A stretch of 64,000 nt of DNA from Erwinia tasmaniensis Et1/99 (lineage in GTDB: Bacteria > Pseudomonadota > Gammaproteobacteria > Enterobacterales > Enterobacteriaceae): assembly GCF_000026185.1 (NCBI RefSeq), contig NC_010694.1:3038001-3102000 (forward strand), written 5' to 3'. The position numbers and the translations under genes were made by a program. The notes under the pieces were generated by a model that ran no database searches, was not told the DNA's origin, and saw only the letters and a program-made list of their open reading frames with translations. Below, piece after piece: positions 10,140-20,400 of the stretch. Numbering within the stretch: position 1 is the stretch's first letter; each line of letters starts with the position of its first letter.

Positions 10140-11285
10140 TTACTGATTAAGCAGTAAAGCCCCCTGTGATGAGCCGTTTTGTGCCGATGAGAACACGGGC
10201 GTTCCGGCTCCGGGAGCCGTTTTCAACACCCAGACCCGGCCATAGTGGTTGAACCAGCCGGCCATATGGCCTGCTTCCGGGCCAATCCCCTGATAAATAT
10301 CAAAATGCTGGCCTTTAATCGCCCCGCCGACATCCAGAGATACCATCATGCGCATCTCGTATTTCCCGGTAAATTTACCGTTATTGTCCAGCAGGGGGAT
10401 TTCTGCCAGCAGCGCGGTGCCTGCCGGGATCAGTGCACGATCTGCAGCTACCGAGGCTTTGGCGATCAGCGGCACCGCGCTGGCACCGCGCACCGGGGCA
10501 AACTCCTCCGGCTTAAAGAACACGAAGGACGGATTCTGCTCCAGCAGCTCGCGCACTTCTGCCGCGCTGTGCTGGTCTCCCCACTGGCGTATTGCCTGCA
10601 TCGACATATCTTCCCGCTTCACTTCCCCACGGTCGATCAACACTTTACCAATGCTGCGATAAGGATGCCCGTTTTTACCGCCGTAGCCGAAGAACTTGAG
10701 CGGGCGGCCGTCGTCAAAGTCAACGTAGCCGCTACCCTGAACGTCCATAATAAAATTATCCATCAGCGAATTGCTGTAACCGGCGATGTAACTTTCGCTC
10801 AATGCTCCGCCGTAGATTTCTGCCCGGCTAGGCAGCTTGCTGCGTTTACTGCGCGGCTTGCGATACAGAGGGTACTGGAACTCTCCCTGACGGCTGTAGC
10901 GCGCTTTGACAACCGGCGTGTAGTAGCCGGTAAACTGCACGTTGCCGTAGTTATCGGTGCCTTCCATCTGGAAAGCATCCAGCCCAAACTGGCGCAGCTG
11001 ACGGGTATCGCCTCCAGCCATGAGCCAGCTCTGGATCGCGCTGTAGGTGGCAGACTGGCGTGAATACATACCTGCCGAGGCAAAGCGTATTTGTGTCACC
11101 TGGTCGGCAAAATCTTTACCGTTGACCGGGCGGCCTTTCGCGTTGGGCTGATTGACCAGCGCCAGCGGCTGGATCAGTTTTCCATCTTTATACTGCTGCC
11201 CACGATCGGTGGGCTTCGAGCTACACCCTGCCAGCAGCGCCAGCAGCGCGCCGGTCACCAGATACTTCACCCAACCTGCTTTCAT
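10140..11285 (-). CDS. mltA: Membrane-bound lytic murein transglycosylase A
   Basis: MltA is an outer-membrane lipoprotein that cleaves the MurNAc-GlcNAc bond of peptidoglycan with formation of 1,6-anhydromuramic acid. The lipobox is LLALLAGCSS near residue 22. The C-terminal 3D domain (DVGGAIKGQHFDIYQG...AGHMAGWFNHYGRVWVL) carries the catalytic aspartates. The length of 381 residues is somewhat longer than the E. coli protein. It is followed by its own terminator and then tcdA. Confidence 0.94.
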   Translation of the reverse strand: MKAGWVKYLVTGALLALLAGCSSKPTDRGQQYKDGKLIQPLALVNQPNAKGRPVNGKDFADQVTQIRFASAGMYSRQSATYSAIQSWLMAGGDTRQLRQFGLDAFQMEGTDNYGNVQFTGYYTPVVKARYSRQGEFQYPLYRKPRSKRSKLPSRAEIYGGALSESYIAGYSNSLMDNFIMDVQGSGYVDFDDGRPLKFFGYGGKNGHPYRSIGKVLIDRGEVKREDMSMQAIRQWGDQHSAAEVRELLEQNPSFVFFKPEEFAPVRGASAVPLIAKASVAADRALIPAGTALLAEIPLLDNNGKFTGKYEMRMMVSLDVGGAIKGQHFDIYQGIGPEAGHMAGWFNHYGRVWVLKTAPGAGTPVFSSAQNGSSQGALLLNQ

Positions 11286-11449
11286 GCCTTGCTACCTTTA
11301 TAAGGAAACCCTGCGCGAAGATAGCAAAGGCTCCGCCATAAGAAAATGTGCCCGGCGTAAAAGACCTCAACTATTTGCACAACTTTTCAGCACTTGGTCA
11401 AAAATCAGCTGCTTAAGCGCGCTTTTAGCCACTTAACTGAAAAAAGGGG

Positions 11450-11477
11450 TTGCAACAAAACGCATCAGGCGTATAGT
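11450..11477 (+). promoter_or_regulatory. Promoter of the tRNA-fMet cluster
   Basis: TTGCAA at 11450-11455 and TATAGT at 11472-11477 are separated by 16 bp and followed by a GC-rich discriminator (GCGC), typical of stringently controlled stable-RNA promoters. The first tRNA starts 13 bp downstream. Confidence 0.72.
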
Positions 11478-11490
11478 GCGCTTCCACGGA

Positions 11491-11567
<77 letters not shown>

Positions 11568-11641
11568 ATTCACTGAAGTCAGTTAAGCTTGAGTGAAGCA
11601 GTAAAAGACAGTGTCGTGATGGAAGCGACAAACCACGCGGA

Positions 11642-11718
<77 letters not shown>

Positions 11719-11759
11719 ATTTGCCGTCGTGGTGTAAAGTAGTAAAAGCGTCAATCGGA

Positions 11760-11836
<77 letters not shown>

Positions 11837-11840
11837 ATCA

Positions 11841-11865
11841 AACACCCTTCAGGGTGTTTTTTTTT
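11841..11865 (+). terminator. Terminator of the tRNA-fMet operon
   Basis: AACACCCT-TC-AGGGTGTT forms an 8-bp stem and runs into nine consecutive T. It lies 4 bp after the third tRNA and convergent with the 3' end of amiC. Confidence 0.92.
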
Positions 11866-11922
11866 ATCTGAAACTCAACCAGGCGTTTCAGCAGGCAGGA
11901 TTTTTCTGCCCACCCCCCTCAT

Positions 11923-13161
11923 TTATGTACGACCAGCGCCGTGAGCAAAATAGGCTTTAATCCCTGCCAGAATCGAATCCGCCACCTGATGCTGAAAACG
12001 CGTGGTGCGCAGCTTACGTTCTTCTTCCAGATTACTGATAAACGCCGTTTCTACCAGGATGGATGGAATATCTGGCGCTTTTAATACGGCAAATCCCGCC
12101 TGATCGACGGAGCGTTTATGCAGATGATTAATTTTGCCCATACGCGCCAGCACTTCCTTGCCAAAGCTCAGGCTGTCATTGATCGTGCGGCTCTGTAACA
12201 TATCGAACATGGTATGGTCGAGATAGCGATCGCCGCTTATGCTAACGCCGCCAATCAGATCCGACGCATTCTGGGTCTGTGCCAAAAAACGTGCTGCGGT
12301 GCTGGTGGCCCCTTTTGTCGATAGCGCGAACACCGACGAACCGCGTGCGGCACGGCTGGTAAACGCATCGGCGTGAATGGAAATAAACAGGTCGGCCCGC
12401 TGTTTGCGCGCTTTTGCCACCCGCACCTTCAACGGAATAAACACATCTTCATTACGCGTCATATAAGCACGCATATTCGGCTGCTTGTCGATCAGGGATT
12501 TCAGGCGGCGGGCAATTTTCAGCACCACGTCTTTTTCACGGGTTTTATGTTTGCCAACGGCGCCTGAATCTTCACCCCCGTGGCCGGGGTCGAGCATAAT
12601 CACTATCGGCCTGTCCTTGCCAGCCTTACCGGGCAACGGAGCGTCCTTCGGCTGGCTGCGCCCCAAATCTCCCTGATTGTAATCTTCCAGTAACGCCAGT
12701 AGCGGATCGTCGGTGTGCTGCTGCCTGCGCACCGGGTAAAGATCCAGCACCAGACGATTGTTGATCCCGGCCACCGGGTCAAGCGTAAAGATGCGCGGCG
12801 TGACGTTCTGCTTGATTTCCAGCACCAGCCGCACGGTGTTTGCATCAAACTGCCCCACGCGAACATTTTTGATCCAGGGATCGTCCTCACGCACCAGTTT
12901 ACCCGCATCATTTAATACGCGATTAAGCTGAATATTTTCGATATCCACCACGACGCGATCGGGGTTGCTCAGCGCAAACTGCTTATACTTAAGCGGCGTA
13001 TTGGACTCGATAGTCAGCCGTGAATAGGTGGATGAAGGCCAGATGCGGACCGCGACGACATGTCGACCGGCGGCCATCCCTGTCCGGCTGACGCTTAACA
13101 GCCACAGAGCTCCCGCTCCTTGTAAAAACCGTCGGCGGTTAAGCGAAGTTGAATCGGTCAT
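11923..13161 (-). CDS. amiC: N-acetylmuramoyl-L-alanine amidase AmiC
   Basis: AmiC is a periplasmic zinc amidase that splits septal peptidoglycan during cell separation and is activated by NlpD. The N-terminus [17 protein letters not shown] is a twin-arginine signal peptide. An AMIN domain follows (about residues 35-150) and then an Amidase_3 catalytic domain with [11 protein letters not shown] (zinc His) and ETAFISN (Glu) near the end. The length of 412 residues is that of E. coli AmiC, and the adjacent argA confirms the position. Confidence 0.95.
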   Translation of the reverse strand: MTDSTSLNRRRFLQGAGALWLLSVSRTGMAAGRHVVAVRIWPSSTYSRLTIESNTPLKYKQFALSNPDRVVVDIENIQLNRVLNDAGKLVREDDPWIKNVRVGQFDANTVRLVLEIKQNVTPRIFTLDPVAGINNRLVLDLYPVRRQQHTDDPLLALLEDYNQGDLGRSQPKDAPLPGKAGKDRPIVIMLDPGHGGEDSGAVGKHKTREKDVVLKIARRLKSLIDKQPNMRAYMTRNEDVFIPLKVRVAKARKQRADLFISIHADAFTSRAARGSSVFALSTKGATSTAARFLAQTQNASDLIGGVSISGDRYLDHTMFDMLQSRTINDSLSFGKEVLARMGKINHLHKRSVDQAGFAVLKAPDIPSILVETAFISNLEEERKLRTTRFQHQVADSILAGIKAYFAHGAGRT

Positions 13162-13340
13162 GCCACTCCAAATCCTGTGATCTGTCTATTAAAAAACCAA
13201 ATGAAAAAATTTGGCAAAACTCTAACGAATCCCTCCGGCAGTGTCACTCAGAAAAATGAATAAATGCATGACGTCAGAAAGGAAAAAATACCCTTGAAAG
13301 TGATAAATAAAGATAAATGACGCTTGCACCCGCGACGATA

Positions 13341-13379
13341 AAAGAATAAAAATACACTTTTAACGAATAATAATGCAAA
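13341..13379. promoter_or_regulatory. Two ARG boxes (ArgR operator) before argA
   Basis: Two 18-bp segments, 13341-13358 and 13362-13379, each match the ARG box consensus at about 13 of 18 positions (AAAGAATAAA... and AACGAATAAT...). They are separated by exactly 3 bp, the spacing known for hexameric ArgR operators. A further half-box lies near 13256-13268. They imply arginine repression of argA. They also cover the upstream in-frame ATG at 13373, which argues against that start. Confidence 0.68.
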
Positions 13380-13390
13380 GAGGGTTTATC

Positions 13391-14746
13391 GTGAAGGAAC
13401 GTAGTACCGAGCTGGTTCAGGGATTTCGCCATACCGTTCCCTATATCAACGCCCACCGTGGTAAAACGTTTGTCATTATGCTGGGCGGCGAAGCCATCGG
13501 GCATGAAAACTTCTCGAGCATCATCAATGATATTGGCCTGCTGCATAGCCTGGGCATCCGTCTGGTGGTGGTGTACGGCGCGCGTCCACAGATCGATGCC
13601 AGCCTTGCCGGGCAAAATCTGGAACCGCTTTACCATAAGCATACCCGTGTAACGGATGCCCCGTCGCTGGAGCTGGTGAAGCAGGCCGCCGGGCGTTTAC
13701 AGCTGGATATCACCGCCCGCCTTTCAATGAGCCTGAATAACACCCCGCTACAGGGTGCGCATATCAATGTTGTCAGCGGTAACTTTATCATCGCTCAGCC
13801 GTTGGGCGTCGACGAAGGCGTGGACTACTGCCACAGCGGCCGTATCCGCCGCATCGATGAAGAGGCGATCCATCGCCAGCTCGACAGCGGGGCCATTGTT
13901 CTGATGGGCCCGGTTGCGGTATCGGTCACCGGAGAAAGCTTTAACCTCACCTCTGAAGAGGTTGCCACCCAGCTGGCCATCAGGCTGAAGGCCGAAAAGA
14001 TGATTGGCTTCTGCTCCGAGCAGGGTGTAACTGACGGTGAAGGCCGTATTATTTCCGAGCTGTTCCCCAATGAGGCACAGCAGCGCATCGAAGAGCTCGA
14101 AACACGCGATGATTACCACTCCGGCACGGTTCGCTTTTTGCGCGGTGCGGTAAAAGCCTGCCGCAGCGGCGTGCGGCGTAGCCACCTGATCAGCTATCAG
14201 GAGGATGGCGCGCTGCTACAGGAGCTGTTTTCGCGCGACGGTATTGGCACACAGATTGTTATGGAGAGTGCAGAGCAGATCCGACGCGCCACCATTAATG
14301 ACATCGGCGGCATTCTGGAACTGATCCGCCCGATGGAACAGCAGGGTATCCTGGTGCGCCGTTCGCGCGAGCAGCTTGAGATGGAGATCGACAAATTTAC
14401 CATCATTGAACGCGATAACCTGACTATCGGCTGTGCCGCCCTTTACCCCTTCCCAGAAGAACAGATAGGTGAAATGGCCTGCGTGGCGGTACATCCCGAT
14501 TATCGCAGCTCGTCGCGCGGAGAAGCCTTGCTGGAGCGCGTGGCGTTACAGGCACGCCAGATGGGCCTCAAAAAGCTGTTCGTGCTGACGACGCGCAGCA
14601 TTCACTGGTTCCAGGAACGCGGATTTGTGCCGGTAGATATCGACAGGCTGCCGGAAAGCAAGAAACAGATGTATAACTACCAGCGGCGTTCCAAAGTATT
14701 GATGGTTGATCTGCGTGAAGCCAGTGTGCATACCCGACAGAGCTGA
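13391..14746 (+). CDS. argA: N-acetylglutamate synthase (amino-acid N-acetyltransferase)
   Basis: ArgA acetylates glutamate with acetyl-CoA, the first step of arginine synthesis, and is feedback-inhibited by arginine. An N-terminal amino-acid-kinase domain ([16 protein letters not shown]...[11 protein letters not shown]) is joined to a C-terminal GNAT domain ([15 protein letters not shown]...[17 protein letters not shown]). I choose the GTG at 13391, which has AGAGGG at 13378-13383 ahead of it and matches the E. coli N-terminus ([13 protein letters not shown]). The ATG at 13373 lies inside an ARG box and has no ribosome site. Confidence 0.95.
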   Translation: MKERSTELVQGFRHTVPYINAHRGKTFVIMLGGEAIGHENFSSIINDIGLLHSLGIRLVVVYGARPQIDASLAGQNLEPLYHKHTRVTDAPSLELVKQAAGRLQLDITARLSMSLNNTPLQGAHINVVSGNFIIAQPLGVDEGVDYCHSGRIRRIDEEAIHRQLDSGAIVLMGPVAVSVTGESFNLTSEEVATQLAIRLKAEKMIGFCSEQGVTDGEGRIISELFPNEAQQRIEELETRDDYHSGTVRFLRGAVKACRSGVRRSHLISYQEDGALLQELFSRDGIGTQIVMESAEQIRRATINDIGGILELIRPMEQQGILVRRSREQLEMEIDKFTIIERDNLTIGCAALYPFPEEQIGEMACVAVHPDYRSSSRGEALLERVALQARQMGLKKLFVLTTRSIHWFQERGFVPVDIDRLPESKKQMYNYQRRSKVLMVDLREASVHTRQS

Positions 14747-14947
14747 CCGCTTCCCTTGAGGGATCATAAAGCCCAGACGATGTTACTGCCTTTTTTTGCT
14801 AACATAGTGGATGTTGCAGAGAGCGATATTTAACCGTTATCAATAAGGACATAAGACGCCTGGCTCACATAGCGTGCAACAGGAATGTCGTTGTTGAAGA
14901 CAGCCAGCTGCTGTCTGCTTTTCAAAATGAAGCAAGGAAACGTTGTT

Positions 14948-15505
14948 ATGACATTAAGTAAAATAAATCTAAAAATTATTGTGTGGGGCACCCTGATTGG
15001 AGGATTTATCAGCTCCCTGGTGAAATCCGGCACGGAAGCGAATATGCCTCCGCGCATCGCCGGTGAGATATCGCCGCCCGCAGCGCATATTGATGCGTGG
15101 CTTGGCCCACTGGGGATCAACGCCCATTCAATGGACTACGTTTATCAAGGCATTACCATCCCCGGCGCGGTGATGCTGTATCACTGGCTGTTTAGCTTTG
15201 CATTCGCTTTTGCTTACGTCCTGTTATCCGCATTCTGGCCTAAAGTCAGATTAGGGTACGGCGCGGCCTATGGTCTGATCATTACTCTAGTCATGCACGG
15301 CTTTCTTATCCCGGCTCTGGGCTTCCGCCACCCGGCGTACCTGGACGGTCAACCCGGCTGGCTCTGGAACCTGAATGGTTATGAGCTGTGGAGCGAAATC
15401 TTGGGCCATATCGCCTGGTCGGTGTCGATTGAAGTGAGCCTGATTGCGGTACTGGCTGCATTTGCCAAACCGATAAAGGGGAAGTGGTTTAGCCAGCCTG
15501 AATAA
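14948..15505 (+). CDS. YagU-like (DUF1440) inner membrane protein
   Basis: A membrane protein of about 185 residues with several hydrophobic segments (IIVWGTLIGGFISSLV, LFSFAFAFAYVLLSAF, GAAYGLIITLVMHGFLI, IEVSLIAVLAAFA). The PPR segment after the first helix and the EILGHIAWSVSIE motif resemble E. coli YagU, a DUF1440 protein linked to acid survival. The frame is open from 14885, but the ATG at 14948 has AAGGA 9 nt upstream. It is not at this position in E. coli. Function is unproven. Confidence 0.72.
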   Translation: MTLSKINLKIIVWGTLIGGFISSLVKSGTEANMPPRIAGEISPPAAHIDAWLGPLGINAHSMDYVYQGITIPGAVMLYHWLFSFAFAFAYVLLSAFWPKVRLGYGAAYGLIITLVMHGFLIPALGFRHPAYLDGQPGWLWNLNGYELWSEILGHIAWSVSIEVSLIAVLAAFAKPIKGKWFSQPE

Positions 15506-15510
15506 TCGTT

Positions 15511-15534
15511 AATACGGTGCCTGGGCACCGTATT
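15511..15534. terminator. Bidirectional hairpin between the YagU-like gene and recD
   Basis: AATACGGTGC-CTGG-GCACCGTATT is a perfect 10-bp stem in the 50-bp gap between two convergent genes. A-T pairs flank the GC-rich core on both sides, so it can end transcription from either direction, although the T-runs are short. Confidence 0.65.
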
Positions 15535-15555
15535 ACTCTATATCGCACTCTGCTC

Positions 15556-17406
15556 TTACTGGGCGGCCGTCTCTTTATGTAGCCGCTCCACCAACCCGCT
15601 GCGCCTCTGCGTTCGCATTCTCACCGCGCTGATAAACACCGCGTTCTCGACATAAAGCGTCAGCTGCCGTTTGGCTCGGGTAATTGCGGTATACACCAGT
15701 TCTCGGGTTAATACCGGCATCATTTTATTCGGTAACACCAGCAGCGTATGGTCAAACTCCGAACCCTGCGACTTGTGTACCGTCATGGCAAAAGCCGTGT
15801 CATGTGGCGGCAGGCGGCTGGGCTGCACCGCCTTGATGCTGCCATCCGGTAACGGGAACCAGACCTTCAGCTGCTGCTCTTCATCCGGCATCGCTATGCC
15901 GATATCGCCGTTAAACAGCCCAAGCGCCCGGTCATTACGCGCAATCATCACCGGCCGTCCAACGTACCATTTGCCGTTAAGCGTGATATTGCGTCGGATA
16001 AGCCCCATCTGGCGTAGCGTCTGCTCAATACGGTCGTTAAGCCCCGCCACGCCAAACGGCCCCTCGCGCAGCGCGCACAGCAGCTGAAAGCGGCCAAACG
16101 CGGCCAGTACTTCACCCGGCGGGGCTCCATCCGCCAGCAACTTCAGGTAGTCGCGGTAACCCACCGCGCAGTCGTTAAGCAGCTGCTGATAATCATCGCT
16201 GCTGCTTAACGACCGGTGTCGGAGGTCGCTGAAACCACTGTTTAATACCTGCTCTGACGTTTTGACCGCCCCCGCATTGACCGCCAGCGCCAGCTGCCCG
16301 ATACCGGACGTAGCGGCAAAGCGGTAGCTCCTGCGCAGCAGGCAGATCGTATCGCGCACTTCAGGCGCGCTGGCATCCTCGTGCCCGTCCACCTCACAGC
16401 CGGTTAAACGCGTCAGCTCTGCGGCCCGCTGCGGGCTGTAGCCCTCTTCCGCACAGCGGCAAATATCACCAAGCACGGCTCCGGCCTCGACTGAAGCCAG
16501 CTGATCGCGGTCACCGAGGAAGACCACCCGCGCCTGAACGGGTAGTGCGGCAATCAGGTTAGCCAGCATCGGAAGATCCACCATAGAGGCTTCATCCACC
16601 ACCAGCACGTCCAGGTGCAACGGATTTCCGGCGTGATAGCGCATGCGCTGACTGCCCGGCTGCGCCCCCAGCAGGCGATGCAGCGTGGTGGCTTCCAGCG
16701 GGAAACTTTTCAAAATATCGTCTGCCAGATGTAGCTGCTGCAACGTATTGCCCAGCGATTCCGTCAGTCGCGCCGCCGCCTTGCCGGTGGGCGCCGTCAG
16801 TTCGATACGCGGAGGGGTCGGCGACAGCTCAATCAGACTGGCAAGCAGCTTGGCCACCGTCGTGGTCTTACCGGTGCCCGGCCCGCCGGAGATCACCGCA
16901 ACCTGACGCGTCAGCGCCACTGCCGCCGCAATCTTCTGCCAGTCATCCGGCTGATGACCAAAATAACGGTCCAGCGTTTGACGCACCCGGCTCTCTTCCA
17001 GGCTCTGGGAAAAGTGCTGGCGCTGTATAAACTGCGCAACCTCTCCTTCGCTCTGCCACATTCGGTGCAGATAAAGACGCTGCCTGTACACCACCAGCGG
17101 CGTGGCCTGCTGGCCGTTGCTGACCGCCGTCTGCGCCAGCAGCAACGACTGCCAGTCCTCCGGCGCTCCCGCAGCATGCCACAGTGTCTGCGCCAGCTCC
17201 GGATGACGCCCGGCAAAAAAAGATTCGGGGCGCAGCTGTGACAGCGGCAGACAAACGTGACCTTCCCCGGCGTCCCGGCTGACCAGCGCCGCTGCCAGCA
17301 TCAGCGCGGGCTGCCCTTCGGTTGCCACCATGCGGGCAAACTGCACGTCCAGAGGACGCAGTAAACGCTGGTGCTGTGCCAGCTGTAAGGCTTCTGCCAG
17401 CGTCAT
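15556..17406 (-). CDS. recD: RecBCD enzyme subunit RecD
   Basis: RecD is the fast 5'-3' helicase motor of the RecBCD (exonuclease V) recombination and repair complex. The SF1B helicase motifs are visible: Walker A GGPGTGKTTTVAKLL near residue 175, Walker B VDEASMVDL, and the C-terminal VHKSQGSEF and TAITRAKRQL. The protein has 616 residues, close to E. coli RecD. Its start overlaps the recB stop by 4 nt, so translation is coupled. Confidence 0.96.
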   Translation of the reverse strand: MTLAEALQLAQHQRLLRPLDVQFARMVATEGQPALMLAAALVSRDAGEGHVCLPLSQLRPESFFAGRHPELAQTLWHAAGAPEDWQSLLLAQTAVSNGQQATPLVVYRQRLYLHRMWQSEGEVAQFIQRQHFSQSLEESRVRQTLDRYFGHQPDDWQKIAAAVALTRQVAVISGGPGTGKTTTVAKLLASLIELSPTPPRIELTAPTGKAAARLTESLGNTLQQLHLADDILKSFPLEATTLHRLLGAQPGSQRMRYHAGNPLHLDVLVVDEASMVDLPMLANLIAALPVQARVVFLGDRDQLASVEAGAVLGDICRCAEEGYSPQRAAELTRLTGCEVDGHEDASAPEVRDTICLLRRSYRFAATSGIGQLALAVNAGAVKTSEQVLNSGFSDLRHRSLSSSDDYQQLLNDCAVGYRDYLKLLADGAPPGEVLAAFGRFQLLCALREGPFGVAGLNDRIEQTLRQMGLIRRNITLNGKWYVGRPVMIARNDRALGLFNGDIGIAMPDEEQQLKVWFPLPDGSIKAVQPSRLPPHDTAFAMTVHKSQGSEFDHTLLVLPNKMMPVLTRELVYTAITRAKRQLTLYVENAVFISAVRMRTQRRSGLVERLHKETAAQ

Positions 17407-20400
17407 GCGTCACTCTCCGGTTGGTGGGCAAACAGATGGTCAAGAGCGGAGATAAACTCCGGCTGTGGCCGTGTAAAATAGATGCCGTTACCGCCCGTTG
17501 TACCGTCCATGCCGCGCAGGAAAAGGTAGATAACGCCACCAAAATGATGCTGGTAGTCATAGTCCACCAGGCGATGACGCAAGTAACGGTGCAGCGCCAG
17601 CGTATAGAGCTGGTACTGCAAATCATAGCGATGCGCCTGCATCGCCTGAGCCATCGCCTGCTGGGTATAGGCGCTGCTGTCCTCACCCAGCCAGTTAGAT
17701 TTATAGTCCAGCAGGTAATATTTACCCTGCCAGCAGAATACCAGGTCGATAAAACCTTTCAGCATGCCCTGCACCTGATAAAAGTCGAGCGGCGGACAGG
17801 CCATTGAAAGCGGGTCCTGGCGTACCACCCGATCCAGCGCCTCTGCCGTCAGCAGACGGGATATCGGCAGATAAAATTGCAGCTCTACCCGCCTTGCCTG
17901 GGCCGGCAGCTGGTGGAGACTGACGCCCGTCTCGTTGAGCGGGGTTTGCAGGATGCGGTCAATCCAGTCGCGCATCACCGGCGTCCACTCCTCGCCCAGG
18001 CCCTGACCGCTGAGCTGCTGCGACAGCCACTCCTCATCCAGAGGCGCGCTGAATTCCAGCGTTTCAAACAGCCCGTGCAGAAACGTGCCCGGCCCGGCAC
18101 CACGTGGAAAGGTATGCGGAGTCAGCAGCGGGACCTGCTCACCGCTGGCTTCCCCGGCGGCGTCAACGTCGAGGCGCGGCAACAGTTCCAGCGCGCCCGC
18201 ACTGCCGTGCTGTTGTAGACCTGAATAGCTGGTCACACGCCAGCTATCACGCGGCGACCGGGGTAACGCCCGGCTGCTAAGAATTTGCCTCTCTGCCTGC
18301 GGCCCCTGCCACGGGGCGGCGTCGGCTTCTGCCGCCGTCACTAACGCCGTGGCATCACTGTTCAATGCCTGTAATGCTGCCAGCAGGCCACTGGCATCGG
18401 CAGGTTCGCCCTGTTGTACCAGATAACCCAGCGCGCTGCGGTGCAGGTCGCTGTTGCCCTCTTTCTTTCGCGTGCCCTTAATGAGCGGCGCGATGCCCAC
18501 GCTACAGTGAAAGACAGAACGGGTCAGTGCAACGTAGAGCAGGCGCAGATCTTCCGCCAGCCGCTCCTGTTCTGCCAGCTCGATACTTTCCTCACTCTGC
18601 TGTAAATCCAGCAGCGCGGTAAACGTCTGGCGGTCGTGGTAAACGGCGTTATCCGCCTCGCGGAAGTTGGCGACGAACGGCAGCCAGACCAACGGATACT
18701 GTAGACCTTTAGATTTATGAATAGTGACGATCTGAACCAGATGGCGATCGCTCTCGAGCCGCAGCTGCTGATTCGCCACCTGGCCATCCGGCTGCTCCAC
18801 CTGCTGGGCCAGCCAGCGCACCAGCGCGTGTTCGCTGTCGAGAGTCGCCGAGGCCTCCTGCAACAGCTCGCCCAGATGCAGCAGGTCGGTAAGTCGACGT
18901 TCGCCGCTGTCGGACGCCAGCAGATTTTCAGCGATCGCTCTTTTCATCATCAGCTCGCGCAGCATCGGCAGCACGCCACGCTTCAGCCAGCGTTGGCGGT
19001 AGTCTACAAACTCATCGACCAGCGCATCCCATGCGCGTTCATCCTGGGTGAGCGCATCCAGCGCCAACGCATCAACGCCAAACAGGCTGGTGGCCAGCGC
19101 GCTGCGTAAAATACGCTCCTGCTCCGGGGCCAGCACCGCCTGTAACAGCCACAGCATTTCGCGTGCTTCCGGGGTGGTAAACACGCTGTCGCGGTTGGAT
19201 AGATAAACGGAAGGGATCGTCAGGGCATTGAATGCTTCACGCATCACCGCGGCTTCACTACGGCTACGCACCAGCACGGTAATGTCCGAGGCCTGCACCG
19301 GGCGCTGTTTACCGGCTTTTCCTATCAACGCCTCGCCCCGCTGACCCGCACTGAGCCAGCGGCAGATCTCAGCCGCGCACTGTCGCGCCATAAATTGTTG
19401 GTAATCGCTTACTCCAACACCATCGCCGGGCTGTAACCAGAATGTCAGAGCGGGCTGAACTTCCCCCTGGACATTAAATTTCAGGCTGTCGTTGGGCGCT
19501 GCCGGCTTAATGTGGACAAAGGGGATCTCGCTAAATAGAAAAGGATTTTTTTGTTTTAAAAACAGTTGATTAACCCCATCAACCATAGCAGGTGACGATC
19601 GCCAGTTTGTTTCCAATGTATAGTGAGCGCTAACTTCCGATCGCGCTTTCATATAGGTAAAAATATCCGCGCCGCGAAACGCGTAAATCGCCTGTTTCGG
19701 GTCACCTATCAGCAGTAGCGCACTTCCAGGCTGTCGACGATAGAGCGTGCGGAAAATACGATACTGCTGAGGGTCGGTATCCTGGAACTCGTCGATCAGC
19801 GCCACCGGGTAACGTTGGCGGATAGCCGAGGCCAGCATCTCACCGCCAGGCTGCTGTAGCGCAGCATCGAAGCGGCCCAGCAGATCGTCAAATCCCAGCT
19901 GGGCATGCAGGCGTTTCTCCTGTTGGGTGACAAAACGAACCTGCTGCAGCGCGCGCGCGATCACCAGGTCACGAAGCGACAGCGGTTCGGCAAGAAAGTC
20001 GTCGATCCGATCGAACAGCGGATGGCGCGGCGGCTCGCCCTTTTTCGTTTTTTCCAGCAGCACGCGCTGGCCGAAGCGCTCCAGTTCTTTTACCACCTCA
20101 TAGTCCAGCGTCTCTGATTGCGCCCACAGGGTGATTTTCTCCAGCCAGTTGGGTAAGTGCTTACTATTGTAACTGCGACGGTCGATACCGGAGGCTTCAA
20201 TCAGTTGCTGTAAATTATCTGCGGCCAGCCATGCCCGTTTCAGCTCGTCGATACGCGCAATGATTTTCTCATGGCGCTGCTCAATCGTTTCATCACCGTC
20301 CGGCGCCGATTTTAGCATCGGTGCCTCCCCGCCCAGCCACGGCGACAGCGTTTTCAGCAGCTGCTCCGGCCCGGCCCACAGTTGACGCACCACGCGTGCT

